A program made the position numbers and the translations under genes. A stretch of DNA of 59,371 nt from Gemmatimonadaceae bacterium (lineage in GTDB: Bacteria; Gemmatimonadota; Gemmatimonadetes; Gemmatimonadales; Gemmatimonadaceae). How positions within the stretch are numbered: the stretch's first letter is position 1; each line of letters starts with the position of its first letter. Below are positions 1-8,710 of the stretch, piece by piece. The notes under the pieces are model-generated. The model was not told the origin of the DNA and did no database searches. It saw nothing but the letters and a program-made list of their open reading frames with translations. The stretch lies in the NCBI GenBank assembly GCA_036003045.1, contig DASYSS010000088.1, forward strand, positions 1 through 59,371, read 5' to 3'.

Positions 1-34
1 CCGGCGACCGCCAACCCGCTCCCGACTGCCGACG

Positions 35-727
35 TTGCATATCCAAGATGTGTTGATGGCTGCGCCGGTGCTGCTGTTCTCGGTCATCGCGCACGAGTAC
101 GCACACGGCTACGCGGCACTCAAACAGGGGGACACCACCGCCCTGAGCCTCGGTCGTCTCACTTGGAATCCGGTCAAGCACATCGACCCGTTCATGACGG
201 TGATTCTGCCGCTCGTGCTCGCGATCTCGAGCAAGGGGCAGATCATTCTCGGCGGCGCGAAACCGGTCCCCGTGAATCCGCGCAACTATCGGAATTTCAA
301 GCGCGGCGACATCATCGTCTCGCTCGCGGGCGTCACCGCGAACCTGGTCATCGCGCTCGCCGCGGTCATCGTCTTCATCGTCGCCGGATTGCTTGGACGC
401 GGATTGTCGGGATTGGAGACGACGCTCGCCATCATGCAAGCAATGATGGTCACCGCGGTCCGCATCAACCTGCTGTTGCTCGCCTTCAACTTGATTCCCA
501 TTCCGCCGCTCGACGGATCGCACGTCGTGAAATACCTGCTGCCGCTTCGCCTGGCGGTGTGGTATCAACAGGTCGGCCGCTACGGCATCGTCATTCTCGT
601 GCTGTTGCTCAGTTTCGGTGGTACGCTTCTCAACACCTGGCTCGCTCCTGCGTTTTCATTCGGCGAGCTGCTGCTTCGTCTCGCCGATCCGTACAAGCTG
701 CCGTCGCTTTCCCTCTGGCTAGCCTGA
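35..727 (+). CDS. Site-2 protease family (M50) membrane metalloprotease
   Basis: Multi-pass membrane zinc protease of the M50 family, which cleaves substrates within or near the membrane. The zinc-binding HEYAH (HExxH) lies at residues 20-24 in a first hydrophobic segment. The second family motif, N-x-x-P-x-P-P-L-D-G, lies near residues 152-161 and supplies the third metal ligand (Asp). At 230 aa without a PDZ domain it matches the short YwhC/Rv-type branch rather than RseP. The TTG start at 35 gives the usual N-terminus, but the frame stays open to the window edge, so the true start could be upstream. scpA follows after 7 bases; M50-scpA-scpB is a common bacterial gene order. The substrate is unknown. 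Confidence 0.88.
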   Translation: MHIQDVLMAAPVLLFSVIAHEYAHGYAALKQGDTTALSLGRLTWNPVKHIDPFMTVILPLVLAISSKGQIILGGAKPVPVNPRNYRNFKRGDIIVSLAGVTANLVIALAAVIVFIVAGLLGRGLSGLETTLAIMQAMMVTAVRINLLLLAFNLIPIPPLDGSHVVKYLLPLRLAVWYQQVGRYGIVILVLLLSFGGTLLNTWLAPAFSFGELLLRLADPYKLPSLSLWLA

Positions 728-734
728 GCGTCGC

Positions 735-1514
735 GTGACCTCCACACCCACTTACGTGCCGGAAACGTTCGCTCCCTCTGCAAGCGCCGCGGCCGCGACC
801 CTCGAGGCGGGCGGAGGCTTCATCGTCGAGCTGTCGTCGTTCTCGGGTCCTCTCGACCTGCTGCTCTCGCTCATTCGCGAAGAGCAGCTCGATATCTACG
901 ACATCCCGATCGCGCGCATCTGCGAGCAGTTCGTCGTACGCATTCGCACTCTCGGGCTCAACGAGGCGGCGGAATACCTCGAGATGGCCGCGCGACTCCT
1001 GCGCATCAAGGCGCAGATGCTCCTCCCGCGCGGCGACGAGGAGCAGTGGGAGGATCCGCGCGCCGAGCTCGTACGACGCCTGCTCGAGTATCAACAGATG
1101 CGCGAGGTCGTCGACCTTCTCGAGCGGCGCGGCGAGGAGCGGCGCAATCAGTTCTCACGCGCATATCTGCCGCAGGCGCCGGTCGCCGCGCAGGCGCCGC
1201 TCGCGCTCTCGCTCGCCGAATTGCTCGCCGCGGTGGACCGCGTGCTGCGCACGGTCGCGCGTCCTGACATGCACGAAGTCATTCCGCGCGCCCTCGACAT
1301 TCCCGGAGCGATCCTGGTCATTCGCTCGGTGCTGGCGCTGAAAGCGCGCATCCGTTGGACGCAGCTCGTCCAGCGCGGCGCCGAACCTTGGCAAATCCTC
1401 TCGACCCTCCTCGGTCTTCTCGAGCTCGCCAAACTCGGCGAGTTGCGGGTCGACCAGCCCCGACCTTTCGCCGACGTGGAGATCTCACGTGACGCCGCTA
1501 GCGAAGCTGCTTGA
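735..1514 (+). CDS. scpA: Segregation and condensation protein A
   Basis: Kleisin subunit of the SMC-ScpA-ScpB condensin that compacts and segregates the chromosome. The family N-terminus is clear around residues 35-60 (FSGPLDLLLSLIREEQLDIYDIPIA). A central Arg/Glu-rich linker follows, then a C-terminal winged-helix region that would contact the SMC head. The length of 259 aa is normal. GTG start at 735. The first 30 residues are Ala/Thr-rich and probably disordered. The 3' end overlaps scpB by 26 bases, so the two are translationally coupled. Confidence 0.95.
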   Translation: MTSTPTYVPETFAPSASAAAATLEAGGGFIVELSSFSGPLDLLLSLIREEQLDIYDIPIARICEQFVVRIRTLGLNEAAEYLEMAARLLRIKAQMLLPRGDEEQWEDPRAELVRRLLEYQQMREVVDLLERRGEERRNQFSRAYLPQAPVAAQAPLALSLAELLAAVDRVLRTVARPDMHEVIPRALDIPGAILVIRSVLALKARIRWTQLVQRGAEPWQILSTLLGLLELAKLGELRVDQPRPFADVEISRDAASEAA

Positions 1515-2181
1515 GGCCGCGCTGTTCGCCAGCGCCAGACCGATCGCGACCGAAGAGCTCGCCGTTCTCGAGCCCGACGCATCGCCCGCCGAATTGCAGG
1601 CCGCGCTCGAGGAACTGCGCGAGCGCTACGACGTCGACGGCCACGGCGTCGAGCTCCAGGAGCTCGGCGGCGGCTGGCAAATCCTCACGCGCGCCGAATA
1701 CACCGAGGCCATCGAGCGCGCGCAGTTGGCGGCGCGCCCGGCTCGTCTCTCGGGCGCGGCGCTCGAGACGCTCGCGATCATCGCGTACCGACAGCCGATC
1801 TCGCGCCTCGAGATCGAGGAGATTCGCGGCGTGATGGTGGGCAGCGTTCTCAAGTCGCTCCATGAGCGCGGTCTCATCGATGTCACGGGCCGTGGCGAAG
1901 GACTGGGACGTCCGCTCCTTTACGGAACGACGCCCGTTTTCCTCGAGTACTTCGGGCTGCGCCACCTCGAAGAGCTGCCGCGCGGCGACGAGTTGGCGAT
2001 CGCACTGCGCGCGCCGGATCGTGCCGATGCACCCACGGCGCCCCCTGTCGTGGATCGCATGGAGCCCGCGGATCGCGTCGTCGACGTTCCGTCGGTGCGC
2101 GCCGATACGACGGCCGAGGAGCCGCGACCCGAGTCGGCGGACATCGCCGACGCCCCCGCTCTCGCGGACGCGGGCGTGTAG
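1489..2181 (+). CDS. scpB: Segregation and condensation protein B
   Basis: Dimeric winged-helix partner of ScpA in the SMC condensin complex. Recognisable family segments are LEAALFASARPI at the N-terminus and ETLAIIAYRQPISRLEIEEIRGV near residues 92-114, followed by GRGEGLGRPLLYGTT. The GTG start at 1489 lies inside scpA. The last 50 or so residues are an acidic, Ala/Asp-rich tail that is likely disordered; such tails vary in this family. Confidence 0.95.
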   Translation: MTPLAKLLEAALFASARPIATEELAVLEPDASPAELQAALEELRERYDVDGHGVELQELGGGWQILTRAEYTEAIERAQLAARPARLSGAALETLAIIAYRQPISRLEIEEIRGVMVGSVLKSLHERGLIDVTGRGEGLGRPLLYGTTPVFLEYFGLRHLEELPRGDELAIALRAPDRADAPTAPPVVDRMEPADRVVDVPSVRADTTAEEPRPESADIADAPALADAGV

Positions 2182-2194
2182 CGTGACGGAGACG

Positions 2195-2986
2195 ATGCGC
2201 ATCCAGCGCGCGCTCGCTCGCGCCGGAGTCGCGTCGCGGAGGAAAGCCGAGGAGTTGATCGCCGCCGGGCGCGTGCGTGTGAACGGAGAGGTCGCGCGCA
2301 CCGGCCAGATCGTCGATCCCTCGCGCGACGAGATCGTCGTGGACGGACGGACCGTCGAGGCTCCGCGCAGCACCGTCTGGTACGCGCTCAACAAGCCGGC
2401 GGGGGTGATGACGACGCGCTCCGATCCGGACGGGCGTCGGACCGTCTTCGAGCTCGTCCCCGACGTGCGCGGGCTCACGTACGTCGGCCGCCTCGACTAC
2501 CTCACGGAAGGGCTCCTCCTGCTCACGACGGATGGCGAAGCGGCGCACCGGCTGTCGCATCCGAAGGGAGAAATCGAGCGGACCTACGTCGCGACGGTGA
2601 CCGGCAAGGGCGACGAAGCGGCGCGAGTTGCACGCGCCGGTGTGATGCTCGACGACGGGCCCGTGCATCCCAAGCGTATTGTCGCCACCAACGTCGGACG
2701 CGACCGCTGGGACCTCGAGGTGACGATCACCGAGGGCCGAAAGCGCGAGGTCCGTCGTTTGTGCACGGCGCTCGGCCTCGGCGTCGAACGGCTGGTGCGA
2801 ACCCGGTTCGGTCCGATTTCCCTCGGGAACCTGCCGTCGGGTGCGGTGCGCGAGCTCACAGCCGCCGAGCGCGAAGCACTGGGAGCGATGGGGCCGACAC
2901 CGAGTGGCGGGACGCAGGGGGGGGCACCGTCGTCAAAACCCGGGGTAGGACGGCAGGGCCGACCTCGTCGTCGGTTGTCCAAATGA
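2195..2986 (+). CDS. RsuA/RluB-family pseudouridine synthase
   Basis: Converts uridine to pseudouridine in rRNA. An N-terminal S4 RNA-binding domain (IQRALARAGVASRRKAEELI) precedes the catalytic domain, where GRLDYLTEGLLLLTTDG carries the catalytic Asp. The family end motif, GRKREVRRLC, is also present. By length (263 aa) and context next to scpAB it is most like RluB, which acts on 23S rRNA, but RsuA/RluE cannot be excluded. I chose ATG 2195 because family proteins begin M-R-x-Q-R; GTG 2183 in the same frame is the alternative. A G8 tract at 2917-2924 lies in the basic, low-complexity C-terminal tail. Confidence 0.92.
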   Translation: MRIQRALARAGVASRRKAEELIAAGRVRVNGEVARTGQIVDPSRDEIVVDGRTVEAPRSTVWYALNKPAGVMTTRSDPDGRRTVFELVPDVRGLTYVGRLDYLTEGLLLLTTDGEAAHRLSHPKGEIERTYVATVTGKGDEAARVARAGVMLDDGPVHPKRIVATNVGRDRWDLEVTITEGRKREVRRLCTALGLGVERLVRTRFGPISLGNLPSGAVRELTAAEREALGAMGPTPSGGTQGGAPSSKPGVGRQGRPRRRLSK

Positions 2987-3028
2987 TGCACAGATGACCG
3001 CGACGGTCATCCGAACACTCGAACTCCA

Positions 3029-4009
3029 TTGAACGTGGCCACTCAGGTATCCAACGCGGCGGATTCTCGACTCGTCCAGGACGTCGCCCGCCAAGTCGCC
3101 AAACGCGTCGTCGGCCAGGAGTACATGGTCGACCGACTGCTGATCAGCATTCTTACCGGCGGACACGTGCTGCTCGAGGGCGTGCCCGGACTTGCCAAGA
3201 CGCTCACGGTCCGGACGCTCGCCGAGACGATTGATACGACGTTCCACCGCATTCAGTTCACTCCGGACTTGCTTCCGGCGGACGTGCTCGGCACGCAGGT
3301 GTACGACCAGTCCACGGGGCAGTTCTCGGTGAAGCGCGGGCCGATCTTCGCGAACATCATCCTCGCCGACGAAATCAACCGCGCACCGGCCAAGGTGCAG
3401 GCGGCGCTGCTCGAGGCGATGCAGGAAAAGCAGGTGACGATCGGCGGCACGACGTTCAAGCTCGAGGAGCCGTTCCTCGTGCTCGCGACGCAGAATCCGA
3501 TCGAGCAGGAGGGCACCTACCAGCTGCCCGAAGCGCAGGTCGACCGGTTCATGCTCAAGCTGCGCGTCGGTTATCCGTCGCGCGACGAAGAGAAGGAGAT
3601 CATGCGGCGTATGGCGGGCGGCGAGCCGATCGACGTCGACGCCGTCGCGCAGCCGGACCAGATCCTCGATGCGCGGCGCCGCATCGCCGACCTGTACATG
3701 GACGACCGCATCATGGACTACATCGTCGACATCGTGCTCGCCACGCGCGAGCCGGCGGCGGCGGGACTTCCCGACCTCGTACCGCTGATCGAGTTCGGCG
3801 CGAGCCCCCGCGCGACGATCGCGCTCGCCCAGGCGTCGCGAGCGCACGCGTTTCTGCGCGGCCGCGCCTTCGTGACGCCGGACGACGTGAAGGCCATCGG
3901 TCCGGACGTGTTGCGTCACCGCGTCCTCACGACGTACGAAGCCGAGGCCGAAGACGTGACGAGCGATCAGATCGTGCAGCGCGTTCTCGCGAAGATCGAG
4001 AGCCCGTGA
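3029..4009 (+). CDS. moxR: MoxR-family AAA+ ATPase
   Basis: AAA+ chaperone-like ATPase. Walker A reads GVPGLAKT and Walker B is in ILADEINRAPAKVQ; the sensor segment LATQNPIEQEGTYQLPEAQ is typical of MoxR. 326 aa, normal length. TTG start at 3029; GTG 3035 in frame is an alternative. It opens a Bat-type operon (DUF58 protein, small membrane protein, VWA proteins, BatD). MoxR proteins are thought to act with VWA-domain partners in metal insertion or complex maturation; BatA and BatB are encoded downstream. Confidence 0.95.
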   Translation: MNVATQVSNAADSRLVQDVARQVAKRVVGQEYMVDRLLISILTGGHVLLEGVPGLAKTLTVRTLAETIDTTFHRIQFTPDLLPADVLGTQVYDQSTGQFSVKRGPIFANIILADEINRAPAKVQAALLEAMQEKQVTIGGTTFKLEEPFLVLATQNPIEQEGTYQLPEAQVDRFMLKLRVGYPSRDEEKEIMRRMAGGEPIDVDAVAQPDQILDARRRIADLYMDDRIMDYIVDIVLATREPAAAGLPDLVPLIEFGASPRATIALAQASRAHAFLRGRAFVTPDDVKAIGPDVLRHRVLTTYEAEAEDVTSDQIVQRVLAKIESP

Positions 4010-4057
4010 TGCGATCGCTGACGCGCCGACACGAGAGGCCGTTCTCCGAGGCCTGAC

Positions 4058-5038
4058 GTGGCGTTCTCTCTCTTTCGTCGTTCGAAGCCCGCGCCGATTC
4101 CGCCGCCGCGGCGCTCCGGGTCGTTCGCCGTCGCGACCACGTCCGGCGCGGCGCCGGCTGTGCCGGCCGAAGTGCTGCGCCAGGTCAAGTTGCTCGAGTT
4201 GCGCACGCGCGGCCTTGTGAATTCTTTGTTCACCGGCGAGTACCGATCGGTGTTCAAAGGGCAGGGAATGGAGTTCTCGGAGGTCCGCGAGTACCAAGCG
4301 GGCGACGAAGTGCGCAGCATCGACTGGAACGTCACCGCTCGCATGCAGCGGCCGTACGTGAAGCGCTACATCGAAGAGCGCGAGCTGACGGTGATGCTCG
4401 CGGTGGACGTGTCCGGCTCCGAGCGGTTCGGTACGCGACGACGCTTCAAGAGCGAGGTCGCGTCGGAGCTCGCCGCGGTGCTCACGATGTCGGCCATCCG
4501 CAACAACGACCGCGTCGGTGGGTTGATGTTCACCGACCGCATCGAGCATGTCGTTCCTCCGCGCAAGGGGCGCCGCCACGCGCTTCGCCTCATCCGCGAC
4601 ATCCTCGCGTTCACGCCGCAAGGGCGAGGCACCGACATCGCCGGCGCCACGGAGTATCTGAACAAGATGCTCTCGCACAAAGCGATCATCTTCCTCGTCT
4701 CCGATTTCCTCGGCGAACAGATCGAGCGACCGCTCAAGCTGCTCGCGCAGCGCCACGATCTGGTGGCCGTGACCGTCGAGGACCCGAGCGAGAAGACGCT
4801 GCCCGACGTCGGTCTGGCGCGATTCATCGACCCGGAAACGGGCGCCACGCTCGACGTGGACACGAGCAATCTCGCGGTGCGCCAGCGCTTCAACACCGCC
4901 GTCGCCGAGGAAAGCGATCGGCGGAAGCATCTGCTGCGACGCCTGGCGATTGACGAGATCGCCGTGCGGACGGACCGCGGGATCATGGAACCGTTGCTGC
5001 GGTTTTTCCGCACGCGCGAGACGAGGGTTCAACGATGA
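4058..5038 (+). CDS. DUF58 domain-containing protein
   Basis: DUF58 family, a degenerate VWA-like fold almost always encoded beside MoxR. The hallmark segment, RSIDWNVTARMQRPYVKRY followed by an acidic residue pair and VDVSGS, is present around residues 89-125. The VDVSGS Ser/Asp set is a partial MIDAS. GTG start; an N-terminal Pro/Arg-rich segment of about 35 residues precedes the domain. The stop overlaps the next gene by 4 bases (ATGA). Its molecular function is not established; a role as scaffold or partner of MoxR is inferred from context. Confidence 0.92.
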   Translation: MAFSLFRRSKPAPIPPPRRSGSFAVATTSGAAPAVPAEVLRQVKLLELRTRGLVNSLFTGEYRSVFKGQGMEFSEVREYQAGDEVRSIDWNVTARMQRPYVKRYIEERELTVMLAVDVSGSERFGTRRRFKSEVASELAAVLTMSAIRNNDRVGGLMFTDRIEHVVPPRKGRRHALRLIRDILAFTPQGRGTDIAGATEYLNKMLSHKAIIFLVSDFLGEQIERPLKLLAQRHDLVAVTVEDPSEKTLPDVGLARFIDPETGATLDVDTSNLAVRQRFNTAVAEESDRRKHLLRRLAIDEIAVRTDRGIMEPLLRFFRTRETRVQR

Positions 5039-6042
5039 CCTCGTTGTGGCGTGCGTCGCGCGCGCGCTTGGCCGCGATCGGCTCCTCGCTCATCGTGTTC
5101 TCGGCGACGGCGGTTGCCGCGCAAGGTGCGTCGAGCGCGCTTCAGGTGAAGGCGGCGGTGAAAGTCGCCCCCGACAGCGTTCGCATCGGTGATCCGTTCC
5201 GCGTCACGATCGGCATTCGCGCGCCGTCGGGAGCGACGATCGACTTTCCGCGCGCGCTCGACTCGACCGGCGCCGTGCAGTCGCTCGACCCGGTGAATGT
5301 GCGCACCAGCGCCGACACGTCGGCGGTCGAGCAGTACGCGGACTATCGCGTCGCCGCGTGGGACGTGGGCGCGCAGGGCATTCGCTTCGACGACATCATC
5401 GTGAAGCTGGGGTCCGTGACGCGTCGCGTTCCCGTGACGGGCGCGACGATCTTCGTGAAAAGCGTGCTGCCGCCGGACAGCGCCAAGCGCGTTCCGAAAC
5501 CGCCGCGCGACCTGTTCGAGGTGAATCCGTTCCCGTGGTGGCTGTGGGCGCTCCTCGCCGCGGTGATCATCGGGCTCATTCTTCTTTGGTGGTGGTTGAA
5601 GCGGCGCCGCCGAAAAGCGCAGCCGATTCCGGCGATCGATCCGTTCAAGCAGGCCGAGGCCGATTTCGAGCGCATCGAAAGACTGGCGTTGCTCGAGGCG
5701 GGCGAGCGTGGCCGCTACGTGACGCTCGTGATCGAAGTCCTGCGCGACTATCTCGCGGCGCGCCACACGCGCGCGGCACTATCGCTCACTAGCACGGAGC
5801 TGCAGCGCGTCGCGCGCGAGCTCCCGACGGTCCCCGAGTCAAGATTGGGGCGCGCTTTGACCGACGCCGATCTGATCAAGTTCGCGCGTCGCGCCGTGAG
5901 CACGGATCGCGCGCGCGATCTGGGCCGCGAGGCGCGAGCCATCGTCGCGGTGGAGCACGCCGCGACCCCGCCCGAAGCTCCAATCACGACGCCGACTCCC
6001 CCGACGACGCCAACGCCGACGTCTCCCGCGGAGGCCGCATGA
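5035..6042 (+). CDS. BatD/DUF4381-like membrane protein of the Bat operon
   Basis: 335 aa. The N-terminal signal sequence ends near residue 30 (VFSATAVAAQ), followed by a beta-rich periplasmic region with the BatD-like start VKVAPDSVRIGDPFRVTIGI. One transmembrane helix lies near residues 165-190 (WWLWALLAAVIIGLILLWWW), then basic residues and a helical cytoplasmic domain. The C-terminus is Pro/Thr-rich. Topology and position between DUF58 and BatA match the third gene of many Bat operons. Overlaps both neighbours by 4 bases. I cannot name a biochemical activity. Confidence 0.7.
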   Translation: MTSLWRASRARLAAIGSSLIVFSATAVAAQGASSALQVKAAVKVAPDSVRIGDPFRVTIGIRAPSGATIDFPRALDSTGAVQSLDPVNVRTSADTSAVEQYADYRVAAWDVGAQGIRFDDIIVKLGSVTRRVPVTGATIFVKSVLPPDSAKRVPKPPRDLFEVNPFPWWLWALLAAVIIGLILLWWWLKRRRRKAQPIPAIDPFKQAEADFERIERLALLEAGERGRYVTLVIEVLRDYLAARHTRAALSLTSTELQRVARELPTVPESRLGRALTDADLIKFARRAVSTDRARDLGREARAIVAVEHAATPPEAPITTPTPPTTPTPTSPAEAA

Positions 6043-7031
6043 TCGCGCTCGGGAGAATTCAGTTCGCGACGCCGTGGGTGCTGGCGTTTCTCCTGCTGCT
6101 GCCGATCTGGTGGATCATTCGGCGACGCCGACGGCCGGCGGCGATCGTCTTTTCGCGCGTGCCGGTGCTGGCGGTCGGGCCACGCGCCGGGCGGCGGACG
6201 CCGTTCTTTCTCTTCCTGTTCCGGAATCTGCTGCTGGCGTCCATGATCGTCGCGTTGTCGCGGCCGCGGTCCGGATCGCACTCCGAGAACACCACGAGCG
6301 AGGGCATCAACATCGTCCTCGCGATCGACCTCTCGAGCTCGATGCTCGCGCAGGACTTCACGCCGAACAACCGCCTCGAAGTCGCGAAGGACGTCGTGAA
6401 GCGGTTCATCGCCGCTCGCTCGAGCGACCGTATCGGCGTCGTCGCGTTCGCGTCCGAGGCGCTCACACAGGTTCCACTCACGACCGACTATCCCGTCGTC
6501 AACCAGGCCGTCGACAACCTCGCCGCCGGACAGCTCGAGGACGGGACGGCCATCGGCACGGCGATCGCCACGGCCGCGAACCGGCTGCGCGATGCACCGG
6601 GACGGTCGCGCGTGATGATCCTTCTCACCGACGGTGAGAACAACCGGGGCGCGATCGATCCGCGCACGGCCGCCAAGGCGGCGCAGGTGTTCGGCATCAA
6701 GATCTACACGATCGGCGTCGGCACCGAAGGAATGGCACCCGTGCCGGTTGGTCGAGGGCTCTTCGGGCTTCGCTACGAGAACCGCCTCGTCCGCATCGAC
6801 GAGCCGCTCCTCTCCGACATCGCGAAGACCACGGGCGGCCGCTACTATCGCGCGCGCGACGCCGCGGCGTTGCAGCGTATCTACCAGGAGATCGACCAGC
6901 TCGAGCGCGAGCCGGTCCGTACCCGCGCGTACGTGCGCTACACCGAGCTCTTTCGCTGGCCGCTGTACTTCGCCGCGCTCATGCTCTTCGCCGAGTTGAT
7001 GCTTGCCGCACGCCGGGGGCCGCTGCCGTGA
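6039..7031 (+). CDS. batA: VWA domain protein BatA
   Basis: BatA-type protein with two N-terminal transmembrane segments (AFLLLLPIWWII, and a second near residues 55-75), then a von Willebrand A domain carrying a complete MIDAS: DLSSSM (DxSxS), a threonine in VPLTTDYP, and LLTDGEN. A last hydrophobic segment near residues 305-325 places the C-terminus at the membrane. 330 aa, normal length. ATGA overlaps on both sides. In Bacteroides fragilis bat genes affect oxygen tolerance; the mechanism is unknown. Confidence 0.93.
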   Translation: MIALGRIQFATPWVLAFLLLLPIWWIIRRRRRPAAIVFSRVPVLAVGPRAGRRTPFFLFLFRNLLLASMIVALSRPRSGSHSENTTSEGINIVLAIDLSSSMLAQDFTPNNRLEVAKDVVKRFIAARSSDRIGVVAFASEALTQVPLTTDYPVVNQAVDNLAAGQLEDGTAIGTAIATAANRLRDAPGRSRVMILLTDGENNRGAIDPRTAAKAAQVFGIKIYTIGVGTEGMAPVPVGRGLFGLRYENRLVRIDEPLLSDIAKTTGGRYYRARDAAALQRIYQEIDQLEREPVRTRAYVRYTELFRWPLYFAALMLFAELMLAARRGPLP

Positions 7032-8710
7032 TGCCCGACGTGACGTTCGACTATCCGTACCTGCTCGCCCTCGCGGCGATTCTTCCGCTGCTCACCATCT
7101 ACGTGCTCCGTCGCGCGTTCACGCAGCGAAAGGCGCGTCTCAACCGCCTCGGCAGCATGGATGTGATTTCGCGCATCATCCCGCCGCGCACGCTGGTGCG
7201 GCCGGGTTGGCGCATGGTGCGGCTTGGCGTTGCTGGTGGGTTGGTCGGCATCGCGGCGGCCGGCCCGCGCTGGGGGGACGAGCGGACGGTCGTTCGCACG
7301 CGCGGTATCGACATGGTGCTCGCGCTCGACGCGTCGCTCTCGATGCTCGCGCAAGACGAGCGGCCGAGCCGGCTCGAGCGGATGAAGGAAGAAGTCCGAC
7401 GCCTCCGCGCACTCTCGCCCGGAGATCGCATCGGGCTGCAGGCGTTCGCCGGGCGCAGCTATGTTTTGTCGCCGCTCACGATCGACGAAGGAGCGCTCGA
7501 CCTTTTCCTCGACAATCTCGACCCGAGCGTCGTGGGGCAGGCGGGGACGTCGATGGCGCGCACCATCCATCAGGGAGTCGATCTCCTCACGGTGACCAAC
7601 AGTGGCTCGGATCGCGCACTGGTCGTCATGAGCGATGGAGAGGCATTCGAGCCGCTCGAGGACGTTCAGGCGGAAGCCAAGCGGGCGGCGCAGCAGGGCA
7701 TCAGCCTCGTGACGGTGGGGTTCGGCACGACGGAGGGCACGACGATCCCGATCAAGAATCAAGACGGGTCGACGACCACCAAGAAGGACGAGAACGGCAG
7801 CACCGTGATCACCAACTACCATCCGGAATTCTTGAAGGGCGCGGCCGACGCGGCCGGTGGGACGTTCATTCCCGCCGACGCGACGGACAAGGCCGCGCGC
7901 ATCAAATCGGCGCTCGCTACGCTGAGAACCAAGGCGCGTGCCAGTCTCGCCGGCGAGTCGAAGACGCCACGCTACCAGTGGTTCTTGTTCCCGGCGCTGC
8001 TGCTGCTGTTGCTCGACACGCTGCTCATCGAGCGGCGCGGCCACCGTGCTCCTCGCTCGGCAGCGCAAACGGCGGCCGCCGCCGGACTGCTGCTGATGGT
8101 CTCGCTCAACGGCTGCGCGCGCCTCACGCGGTCGCAGCAGGCGGCGACGGCCTATCACCACGGGCAGTACGCTCAGGCGGCGTCGCTGTACCGTGACGCT
8201 ATCGCCGCCGGCGACAAGTCGGCCGAGGCGCTCTACAACTTCGGCACGGCGCTCGTTGCCGCCGACTCGAACGCATCCGCGGTCGACGCGCTTCGCTCGC
8301 TCACCGACATGAAGAAAGACGAACTTCGCTTCCGGACTCTGTTCAACCTTGGTCTCGCCCATTTGAAGCCGGGGCTCGCGGCGCCGTCGGGTGAACAGAG
8401 CGGCGAGCTCGATTCGACGCTCGCGATCTACAAAAAGGCGTTGCTCATGCGTCCGACCGACATGGACGCAAAGTGGAACTACGAGCTCGCGCTTCGACAG
8501 AAACAGAAGGGCGGCGGGGGTGGCGGTGGTGGCGGCGGGGGCGGTTCCGGCGCGCCCCCGCAGCAGCATTCTCCGCAACCGCAGGGCGGTCTCGGACAAC
8601 AGCAGGCCGAGCAGTTGCTCGGCAGCGCGGCGCGCGAAGAGCGTGACGTGCAGTCCAAGCGGCAGAAGGCGAATCGGCAGGAGCCGCCGCCTGGAGGAAA
8701 GGACTGGTGA
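7028..8710 (+). CDS. batB: BatB-BatC fusion: VWA domain plus TPR region
   Basis: 560 aa, about 230 longer than a usual BatB. Residues 1-340 are a BatB: N-terminal membrane segments, VWA MIDAS (LDASLSM, MSDGEAF) and a C-terminal membrane helix. The chain then continues through a second hydrophobic stretch ending in LNGC, which looks like a lipoprotein lipobox now inside the chain, into TPR-like helices (residues about 375-490) and a linker of 12 consecutive Gly and a Gln/Pro-rich tail. The second half corresponds to BatC, normally a separate TPR protein. The polyglycine is encoded by a GGC/GGT-type repeat near 8511-8550. Overlaps both neighbours by 4 bases. Confidence 0.88.
   Translation: MMPDVTFDYPYLLALAAILPLLTIYVLRRAFTQRKARLNRLGSMDVISRIIPPRTLVRPGWRMVRLGVAGGLVGIAAAGPRWGDERTVVRTRGIDMVLALDASLSMLAQDERPSRLERMKEEVRRLRALSPGDRIGLQAFAGRSYVLSPLTIDEGALDLFLDNLDPSVVGQAGTSMARTIHQGVDLLTVTNSGSDRALVVMSDGEAFEPLEDVQAEAKRAAQQGISLVTVGFGTTEGTTIPIKNQDGSTTTKKDENGSTVITNYHPEFLKGAADAAGGTFIPADATDKAARIKSALATLRTKARASLAGESKTPRYQWFLFPALLLLLLDTLLIERRGHRAPRSAAQTAAAAGLLLMVSLNGCARLTRSQQAATAYHHGQYAQAASLYRDAIAAGDKSAEALYNFGTALVAADSNASAVDALRSLTDMKKDELRFRTLFNLGLAHLKPGLAAPSGEQSGELDSTLAIYKKALLMRPTDMDAKWNYELALRQKQKGGGGGGGGGGGGSGAPPQQHSPQPQGGLGQQQAEQLLGSAAREERDVQSKRQKANRQEPPPGGKDW

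Noticed and set aside
2994-3032. 12-codon open frame (ATG to TGA) before moxR as a leader peptide
   Set aside because: No ribosome binding site, no hairpins or regulatory codons; likely chance.
2933-5032. 699-codon open frame on the minus strand opposite moxR and the DUF58 gene
   Set aside because: Arg/His-rich composition with no domain, fully antisense to two clear genes; typical of GC-rich DNA.
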